Positions 55,676 to 64,000 of a stretch of 64,000 nt of DNA are shown here, piece by piece. The notes beneath the pieces are model-generated. The model worked only from the letters and a program-made list of their open reading frames with translations, was not told the DNA's origin and searched no databases. This DNA is from Glossina fuscipes. Its lineage: Eukaryota; Arthropoda; Insecta; Diptera; Glossinidae. The position numbers and the translations under genes were made by a program. The DNA lies in the NCBI RefSeq assembly GCF_014805625.2, contig NW_023998415.1:9977521-10041520 (forward strand), in the 5' to 3' direction. Numbering within the stretch: position 1 is the first letter of the stretch; each line of letters opens with the position of its first letter.

Positions 55676-55989
55676 TTTATATGTATATGTATGTAGTTTT
55701 GATTTACATTTTTTATTTTATATTATAATTTTTTTTATAGAAAATAGAGAAATTGAATTAAACGAAAAGAAAGTATAGAAAAAAGTGCAGGCTTTAGGTC
55801 AATTACGTTAAAAAACAATTAATTTTTTTCGTTTAATAAAAGAACAAATGCTCTTTAAGAAGTTTAATGGAGAAGGCTAGAAATTCTTTAAAACCCCGTT
55901 CTGATATTAATAATGAAGCGGCGGACATACGTGGTAAGTTCAAAAAAAAAAAAATAGACAACATTATTTTTGTGCGGAAGATAGGGCCA

Positions 55990-56570
55990 AGTGCGGTGGA
56001 GGCTGGCTGCTCAATTCCTGGCACAATTCCGGGCATATTTTGCTTATTGCTTCACGCAAACGACGCATAACTTCAAGATAATATTCCTTTTTTATCGTGC
56101 GAACTTTTGGCCAGAACTCATGATGCGCCACGCTATTGCAATCAAAGAAAGCAGTGAGCAAAACCTTTGTATTTGAACGAACTTGGCGTGATTTTTTCCA
56201 TCTTAGGTCTTTTGGTCGATTCAATTGGAAAGATTGTGCTTTGTTTTCGATGTCATAACGATAGCCATGTGTAATTATCAGTTATATGAGCCGTTCGAGC
56301 AAACCTGGATCGTCATTGACGGCATTCGACAGCTCCAGAGCGATAATCATGCGACGGTTCTCTTGGTTAGAATATAGCAATTTCGGAACAAACCTCACCA
56401 CACGTTTTCATGTCCAAAACATACAAAAAAAAAAAAAACGCATAGCATCCGTAAGAATTTTTTTCACTGCTTCAACGTTTCCATCGGTTTTTGATGTGCT
56501 GTGGCGTCCGGGAAGGGCAACGTCGTTAATATCTTTTCGATCTTCTGGGAAGAGCTTCTGTACTTCTTAA
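55990..56570 (-). pseudogene. mariner transposase pseudogene
   Basis: On the minus strand it reads DVALPGRHSTSKTDGNVEAV, then RVVRFVPKLLYSNQENRRM, then RWKKSRQVRSNTKVLLTAFF, then VAHHEF and KEYYLEVMRRLREAISK, a clear irritans-type mariner transposase in order. At least one stop and an A-rich insertion interrupt it, and the C-terminal third is absent. No terminal repeats were located. Confidence 0.85.
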
Positions 56571-57670
56571 AAACATATCAAAAAATCGCCAAACGCACTC
56601 CAAAACAAGTCTAATCTTTATATTTGTCGAAAGCAAATTACAAAACGAATATGGTTCATAATGGCAACATACGTTGGGGGCATGTGTATCAACATAAAAA
56701 AAAAAAAAAAAAAATTTGGAAAATCGATCGTACGTAGCTCACGAAATTTGAGAAGTTACCTTTTTTTCAATACACCTGACAGCAAAAAAAAATGTATATA
56801 TATATGTATATATATATATATGAACATACTCATTGTTTTCAATACGTTCAACAAAATGGATTTTGACATTTCGAAAAACCCATTTTTTCGTGGTCCACAG
56901 ATAGTGAGAATATTAAGAAAATATTTTCAAGTCAAGTGATGTTAAAGTATGGGAGAGATGCCATAATTCTGCGAATATATCAACTCATAGCCATTACTGG
57001 CTATGCTCGCTAACGGAAAATATTTAATGTCAAATAAAGCTACTTAGAGTTATTGTGATAATTGCGGGGGTATTTTTTTCTAAGGCGCCTCAAAAACTCA
57101 CGTGTCAGTGAACAAATTTTCACAACTTGCGATAACAAATTTCATAAGATGCTATTTAAAATTTTTTTGCTCCTGTACGCTTAAAAGTTTGAATAAATTT
57201 TTTTTCGCACATATATAAAAATGGCGAGGAATTAGAGAAAATAAATTTGATTTTCTTTTAAATCCTTTAAAACCCATGTAAGCTCAGAACCTCATAAGCA
57301 AGAAAATAGTTTGTCTGGTAGCACACATCGCTTATCACCCTTGTGTCTTCTGATCAAGCCTTGCAGTTAAAGTAAATGTTAAATGGAATATTTCACTTAA
57401 CTAGTAATGTTCACTCCCCACAATTTGAATTTTTTAAAAGAATCATAAAACAGCAGTGAAAACGTTTTACTACACAAACAACATAAACTCCGTATTAATT
57501 GCAAAAAACAGGGTTTAAATATCCCCTTTTTTTTTTTTTTCTTTTTTTTTTTTTACATATAAACGCATGGCATTTAAAACTAAAACGACGCATGATGTTA
57601 AAATAACGCAACATTTTAGGTAGGAGGGAAAGTTCTATTGTATTTAAAGCAAAACATTTGAATTCGACAG

Positions 57671-57811
57671 TGTTTTGATTTGTTGCTCAGCAATCGAATG
57701 ATAGATGCCGAGCTCGTTTCTAACTGTAACATCCTTCGATATGGATTACTCTCCGATGTAGACTTGGAAAATGTTATTATTGCCTATATCGATGATCTTG
57801 TTTGGGACTAA
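57671..57811 (+). CDS. possible terminal exon, unidentified
   Basis: After the acceptor-like attcgacag, 46 codons are open (CFDLLLSNRMIDAELVSNCN, then ILRYGLLSDVDLENVIIAYI and DDLVWD) to TAA. The composition is protein-like. A further open 23-codon stretch follows a good acceptor (agtttttgcag) at 57887-57958 (TTNESYTDCNNSKAIYSLQL). Neither is recognised, and they have no confirmed partner exons. Confidence 0.25.
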   Translation, partial: CFDLLLSNRMIDAELVSNCNILRYGLLSDVDLENVIIAYIDDLVWD

Positions 57812-59633
57812 AATATGACGAACGAAATTTGACAAATCATCTTTGGAACATCTTCACTTTACAACCTATCATATAAGTTTTTGCAGACAACCAATGAAAG
57901 TTATACCGATTGCAATAACTCAAAAGCAATCTATTCTTTGCAGTTAGCCTCTAACTGATGAAGAATATTAATAGTGATCGTTTTATATTCCACGAGAGGA
58001 GTACGGTAAATAATAACATTCCACATGATTCATGATTTTGCTTGCTTGATGTAATATGTCAAGGTAAAATTAAATGCGAGTAATAAAATACGATAGAACT
58101 TTCTCGCCAATCTATTATATATCAGATACACATAGCGAAAGTTGATACATTTACATCTGCCACCATACACGGGGGTTTGCTAGTTCTGTTAGTCAATTTA
58201 TAACACTTGCAAAAGTGCTTTGTTTCTATTGATCGACACATTAACAAATCGAGCAGTTTTCTAATGTAAGCTGGGTGTGGTTAAAGATCTTCCTTAATGA
58301 TTCCAACAACAGTAAGTGTAGGTGAATATATTATCTTTTCTGTCATAATTGGCTTGTCTTTTGAATTTAACGGTAAATATGTATATGTATTGTAATTATA
58401 GTTTAAGGCTTAGTAGTTTTCGTTGTGGATATAACTTTATTAATACTATAACTAACTGAGAGCTTTTAAAGATCAGGACGTAAAAAATTTATCGGTTTCT
58501 GTGTCTGCTACGACCACAACAAACTTGTTATTTCATATACATATAGACAAATACGCAGCAGCGAATAAGTACAATTATGAGCATTTTTTTATATTCATTA
58601 GTACTGTTATGCGAAAAATTCTCTACTAGGCAATGTATAGGCCAAAAAAAAAAAAATTAAAAAAAAATTTTTCGTTATCTATGCACTAAAAAGAAGAAAG
58701 TCTTATAGACGTTGGAAGAACAATATGCTTAATAATGACGACGAATTTTGAAAACATATTAAAAAAGCTTGACGATACACTTTATATAGAAACTGCAGAC
58801 GTCTAACGATAGTATATTGTTTTACGTCTTACTTTATGAATTTTTTTATTTCGATTAGAGCATTCTTAGACAGCTCATCTTTTCTTATGTCAAAGTCAAA
58901 ATTTAAATTGCTTTGCCATATAAAGGCTTATTCCTCACAGTTACAATCACGAAATATTTTGTAAAAATTTTTTTCGTATAACAATTTTTTCAAAATGAAT
59001 TTGTTGTAAGAATGTATGAACAGAAATGAGGCAAGCGGTTAAGCTGATGACGTTAAATCGATTAAAAAAATTATTCTGAATCCATTGTTTTAATAAGAGC
59101 TGGGTACATCTTAACGCTTTCTGTATGTTGCTTAATGTACACTGTACCAAAGGTGATGCATAGTACAATAACGTTTAACATAATTGATGATCTCATTAGT
59201 TTCGCCAGACGATTGAGAAAAATTGCTCGATTTATTTTTATACAATTAATTCTCTTTTTACACGATAGATACGTTCTCAAAAAATTCGTGTTAAAAAATT
59301 CGTATTAAAAATGATTTTAGCTAAATGGAAAAATAGTAGATTGATTCCAAACACTTAATGCTTATATATTCATGCTTATGCATTTTATGTACAAAAAATA
59401 AATCAAATTGAGAAAAAGCAAATTAAATTACGTAAAACATACACTACGTCTTTACTTTATGCATAATTCCTGGAATCTCACTTATATGCGCATACAATTG
59501 ATATAAACAAAATGGATTTTGAAAAATATACCGCAAACTTACAATGCGCATTTATGAGAAGTGAGAGTGGAAAAATTCATAGAAGCAACAAAAGAAAAAA
59601 AAAAATTCATCAGAAAAATTCATTTAAAAAAAA

Positions 59634-59643
59634 NNNNNNNNNN
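59634..59643. other. assembly gap (10 N)
   Basis: Ten Ns are flanked on both sides by the same text (aaaaattcatcagaaaaatt, then catttaaaaaaa). This suggests either a tandem duplication or the same sequence written twice at a forced join. The 80-residue frame read across it is not a gene. Confidence 1.
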
Positions 59644-59829
59644 AAAAAATTCATCAGAAAAATTCATTTAAAAAAAATCCGAAAAAATTCGTGGAATATT
59701 GAAAAATGTGCTATACAACAAACAATTCGTGTAAAAAGAGAATTTTTTTTCTTCTTAACTCGTGTCAGATCAAATTTCGTATTAAAAAAATTCGCGTAAA
59801 CAGCGAATTAACTTATTCGTAGTCATTGT

Positions 59830-60100
59830 CAAATTCGGAATCGATTTAAATATTGATTTGCATCTATACGGCTGTGGTAAACATTTTCCTGGCCGCAAAT
59901 TTAGCAGATATATTAAGACTTCTTGCATGCAGAATGGTGTTGAAAGTACACCAATTCCGTCAAAGGCCACTTCCACAACGCAAATACACTATCGCTGCTT
60001 TCTGGGCTTCTGCTAATTACTCATAAATCAAGTCTGCTCAATAGATAGATAAGATAAGATACGATAAACAGGTCATGGCTATAAGAGATTCGGTCACTCC
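59830..60100 (+). repeat. dispersed repeat family F2, diverged copy
   Basis: It shows the F2 order aatcgatttaaatattg, ggtaaacattttcctggccg, cttcttgcatgcagaatggt and gaaagtacaccaattccgtc. Confidence 0.5.
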
Positions 60101-60298
60101 CAGTTCTAACTTTCCTACTTCTTTTTGTATTTCTTTTATTTCTAATCATTTATTAGCAATTTTACATCTATAGACTAATTTACATATACATTACATTCCA
60201 ATCTAATAATTATATAAATATAAAACTTCAAGTTAAAACAACTGAGAACGTTATACTCGGGCAACGCGGATCATTAACAAAAACGAACGGACGAATTA

Positions 60299-60647
60299 AT
60301 TGAAAATTTTGAAAATTGTCATTTTTCCCCATGTAACGACTTCTCAGAATAGGGCGTAATTCGGGTGGTGATCGAAAAAGTGGACCGATCTAAACTGCGT
60401 TCAATAGCGATTATCCTTGGGCCGAAGTACGTCTGTGTACGAAATTTGATCAAAATATCTCAAAAATTACGATCAGCAGCTTGGACGCAAATGTACATGA
60501 ACACAGATTATACGCGCAGGCATCACACGGACAGACAGACTTGGAAAATGATTCTGTATCGACCGGCCCTTAAGTCCTTCTACGCGTTACATATGTCCGC
60601 ACTAACTTAATATACCCTGTACCACAAGTGGTGTAGTGTATAACAAT
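60299..60647 (-). repeat. dispersed repeat family F1, inverted copy
   Basis: Its inverse matches the 62602 copy in order: acactacaccacttgtggta, a CTGTCTGTCCG stretch, gatattttgatcaaattt, gacgtacttcggcccaagga and gaagtcgttacatgggg. Confidence 0.7.
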
Positions 60648-62023
60648 AATCATCAGAGATCGTAAATTCTTTGATTAACATGGGGATGTGAATTAGATCT
60701 AGCTCTTTATTTTTCTCCCTCGCCCTTTTTGTATTCCTATGTGCGACCAGTTAGTTAGCTAGAGATCCTTAAACATTGTGAAAACTACACATAAAAAATT
60801 TTTGATGAAGTCTGCTGGAAGGCTCTTCAACAAGTGCAATTATTAAAATAAAAAAGAAAAAACGCGTGCGAAACTTAAAACACACATCTCTGTGTATACT
60901 TTCATTCATTAATAGTTTACGATGTAAGTGAGATCTGAAGTTGATCTGAAATTTGAAATAAATATCTGGATGGAAATCGATATTAATCCTGTAATGTTGA
61001 GTATGCGGGTTACGCTCTATGGCACATATATACATAGATTGCCTACCTATGCATTTTATGTTGTATATAAAACTAGCATAAGCAAATAATGCATTTGCAT
61101 TTATATTCTAAATGTGAATGCAATTAACTTTAACTTGGTTATAAAACCTAAATATTTTAATAATATGCAAGTGCCTCCATAACATTTAATCCACATATGT
61201 ATATTTTATATATGTGCACTTTCTTAATATAAAACATTAGTATTTCTATCATTATAGTTATTTGTTATTACGATACTATTTACATATAAAGTAGCGGCAT
61301 TAAAATGATGTAAATGTGTATGTATATATGTAATGACATCATTTCAAAAATTTTAGTAACTATGCATATGCTAAGTGCATATTATATATGCATATATATA
61401 TATATATATTTATATTTGCATGCATTCATAGTGCATTCATAATGCATATGTAAACAAATAAGCTAAACAACTGTTGTGCAGTAACGAACTTAGCCGGCAA
61501 AGCCTAAGGCTGAATGCTCCCAAGTATATGTATGTACGTATGTATGTATCTAAATCTCATTATTTGTAAGAATATGCGTACATAGAGATATACAAGACCA
61601 TATTTTTAAATGAATTAATGCCTAATAATAAGAAATTTTTTGGCGGTCAGTTGGTTTAGTTCAATTTACTTCGTTGGTGATTATGATTGCATAAGTATTA
61701 GTCATGTTGCCGTCATTAATAACTGTTAGTTTTTCTCTAATGACGTAATTGATGACAGCATATGACAGACTTGATATTTTAAGAATAAATAAAAAAAAAA
61801 AAAAAAAGGTGATTAATATATTTTAATAAAATATTTATTCCATGTAACTATAGTTTCTATTATTAATGATGATTAAGTTGTAAGTGATAATAATATTGAT
61901 TTTTGTTGTTGTTCTTGGATTTTGTTTGGTTTTAAAAAATTTTGTCTTTTTGGTCTCCGAGCTAATAATTGATATATTCATGCTTAATCAATCTAATGAT
62001 TAAATTGTCTCCGTTTATTTATT

Positions 62024-62054
<31 letters not shown>

Positions 62055-62601
62055 TTTGGTTTTGTGTGTTACCCCGTTTTGATTGACATATGAACAAAAA
62101 ATATATATATAAAATAAAAATTAAAAAAAAAAAATAGAAAGCGCAACATGTAAAATGATACCGAAAGCTAATACAAGGTTATAAAGAATTTTAGATACAC
62201 TTTATCGGTTACATTCCGTATAAATAGCAAATATCAGAGATGAGTTATGAAGGTTTCCATCTCTACGAAATAAGTAGGTTGCCATTGACATAATAAATAA
62301 ATTTTTGTCGTTGTAATAGTTAATTTCGAATTTATTTTACGATTAACAAATGAGCTAATTAATGTAATCTATTCAACAATTATGTAATGACTTGATAACG
62401 ATTTCATGTAAACGTTATGAAGTAACTATAAAAATTCTATCATATCATTTTTATTGGTTATGATTTGCAATTAAAATTTAGATTAGAAGTTTGAAGGTTC
62501 CTGAAACATAAAGACAAATACAACAAATAATCATCAATTATTCCCTTAATGTTTACGGCACTCAGCTGACTACATATTTTTAAACTGCGATATCATGTTT
62601 T

Positions 62602-62982
62602 TATACCCTACACCGCTTGTGGTACAGTAAATTAGTAGTAAATTAGTGCGGTAGACATGCAGCACCCAGAGGGCCACAAGATAGACCCATCTTTTATTAC
62701 ACCGACCGATATTAGAGAATGATTCTGGATCTGCCTGTCCGCCTGACGTCTGCCCATATTAATTTATGCTCAAGCTACAAGGTCGCAATTTTTATATTTT
62801 GATGAAATTTGGCACATAGACGTACTTTGGCCCAAGGACGACCGCCATTGAAAATGGTTTGAATCGGTCAACTTTATCGACCATCCCCCACGTAACGCCT
62901 TATATTGAAAAGTCGTTATATGAAAAAATTGTAATTTTCAAAGTTTCTCAGTAAAAGTGGTTAAGTAGTAGGATTTCGCCAT
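62602..62982 (+). repeat. dispersed repeat family F1, best-preserved copy
   Basis: Blocks in order: ataccctacaccgcttgtgg, gcagcacccagagggccaca, attacaccgaccgatatt, a CTGTCCGCCTG stretch, attttgatgaaatttggcac, gacgtactttggcccaagga, aacgccttatattgaaaag, and agtaggatttcgcc. It is used as the reference for the family here. Confidence 0.7.
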
Positions 62983-62989
62983 TCTACGT

Positions 62990-63210
62990 TGGTATAAAAC
63001 CTTTGGACGGGCTGTGGCAATTTTTGAAGTCCCTGTCATATAAAGAGAAAACTGAAGACGGACATACGGATATGCCTAAATCGATTTAGAATTTGATACT
63101 GATCACGAATGTATTTGCTTTGTGGGGTCTCTGACGCTTCCTTCTAGGCATTGCAAACGTTTTGACACAATGAATACACCCCTCATCCTTCGGTGATGGA
63201 TATAACAGAA
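62990..63210 (-). repeat. dispersed repeat family F2, minus copy
   Basis: The inverse reads tatccatcaccgaaggatga, cattgtgtcaaaacgtttgc, agagaccccacaaagcaaat and tctaaatcgatttaggcata. It faces the plus F2 copy that starts near 63275. Confidence 0.65.
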
Positions 63211-63274
63211 GTAAGAACATTCTACTTGGGCAAAGCGAACCATTACGTACCCTACACTATTCCCCGTATTACAG

Positions 63275-64000
63275 TTATTTGCGCGCTTTGGTAATAATAT
63301 TCTTGATCATCATCAAATGCTGAATCGATTTAATCATGTCCTTATGTCTGTCTGACCGTATGTCCGTCTGTGTAAATTCCGTTGTAAACACTCTCCTGGC
63401 CGCAAAAATGAAGCTATCGCCTACAAATTTGGCAGAAGCAGTGGAAGTTCTTGCACGCAGACTGGTTATGAAAATGCGCCGAGTCGGTTGATGTACACGC
63501 TCATAGCACCACGTAAGCTGAGAGAGAATACCTCTGTTTTCATTATTCAAAAATAATAGCAGATCAATGTACAAAAATTTGAACGCATATTGTATGGGCG
63601 ATCCTATGGCACCTGTATAAAAATGAAAAAAATTGACCAGAGTTGGCCTACTTAATATTACAGTGTATCAAAGTTTAATATTTCTTCAACACGTAGAAAC
63701 AAACTTCAAAAACCTCATAAAGTATATAAATTCTTGGGCATTTTTACGTTTGGAATACATATAAGCATGTGTGTCGGCTCATCTGTGCATTTGCCTGCCT
63801 GCACAACTGTGCAGTTTTTGTGGTAAACATACTCCCGTTAGCGAAAATGAAGATATCGCTCACAAATTTGCAAAAGAACTTGGAAGTGAGTTAAGCTTTT
63901 CCAAGGATATGCCTATAATGCCCACACGCCTATGCGGCAAAAACTTTTATATTTAAAATAAGCCACGCCCACGCCCGTATTATAGAGCATGGCATTTCAG
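63275..64000 (+). repeat. dispersed repeat family F2, two units, cut by the window edge
   Basis: Two successive units with CTGTCCG stretches (63350 and 63775), gcaaaaatgaagctatcg and gcgaaaatgaagatatcg blocks, and a closing gccacgcccacgcccgtatt. It runs off the right edge. Confidence 0.65.

Larger units (their letters stand above)
53496..64000. other. AT-rich, repeat-dominated right end
   Basis: No confident gene. It holds mariner relics (54130-54560, 55990-56570), a long (AT)n run (55624-55670), two short open segments near 57.7-57.96 kb, an assembly gap (59634-59643), F2 and F1 copies at 59.8-60.65 kb, poly(A) runs near 61790 and 62130, and F1/F2 copies from 62.6 kb to the edge. The stretch 60.7-62.6 kb shows nothing I can name. 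Confidence 0.55.

Noticed and set aside
55867..55935. Exon-like MEKARNSLKPRSDINNEAAD ending at a GTAAGT donor
   Set aside because: Only 23 codons, the acceptor phase does not fit the 52.4-53.5 kb exons, and it lies against a mariner relic; left unassigned.
57780..57811. YIDDL as a reverse-transcriptase catalytic motif
   Set aside because: Only 46 codons are open, and no other reverse-transcriptase blocks lie before or after it.

Overview
This window is nuclear DNA from a higher fly (Brachycera; a tephritid, muscid or tsetse relative, not resolved further). Four genes read clearly as dipteran proteins. Introns are spliced GT-AG, several are very short, and the intergenic DNA is strongly AT-rich with long poly(A)/poly(T) tracts and mariner, pogo-type and LINE relics. 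No tRNA, rRNA, CRISPR or bacterial-style operon was seen.

Layout. 1-11.5 kb: AT-rich DNA with simple repeats and no recognisable gene; part is probably the 3' UTR and flank of Aef1. 11.5-13.5 kb (minus): Aef1, a four-finger C2H2 repressor. Its TGA stop sits in the leaky context TGA-CTAG and is followed in frame by a 216-codon open extension, then by a second stop and 21 more open codons. 17.3-28.0 kb (minus): an RPGR-like gene of six coding exons. It has an N-terminal RCC1 propeller, a long acidic/coiled tail and a C-terminal CTIL prenylation box; exon 1 is 6.5 kb from exon 2. 28.0-35.4 kb: repeat-rich intergenic DNA. 35.4-43.4 kb (plus): the Tat-SF1/CUS2 splicing factor (barc in Drosophila). 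40.0-48.4 kb (minus): a secreted C-type lectin with a very long charged helical tail. 48.4-64 kb: mostly repeats, plus some short exon-like segments on the plus strand that suggest an unidentified gene.

Two gene arrangements stand out. The barc and lectin genes are interdigitated on opposite strands: the last lectin exon lies inside barc intron 2, and barc exons 3-6 lie inside lectin intron 5. The RPGR-like gene carries a mariner derivative and dispersed repeats inside its first intron.

Repeats include an intact-ended but internally deleted mariner element (26.0-26.6 kb), a partial second copy next to barc exon 3, a 359-bp pogo/Tigger-like MITE (46.85-47.21 kb), two LINE reverse-transcriptase fragments, two further mariner relics, and two dispersed families called here F1 and F2 that recur across the window, some copies as inverted pairs.
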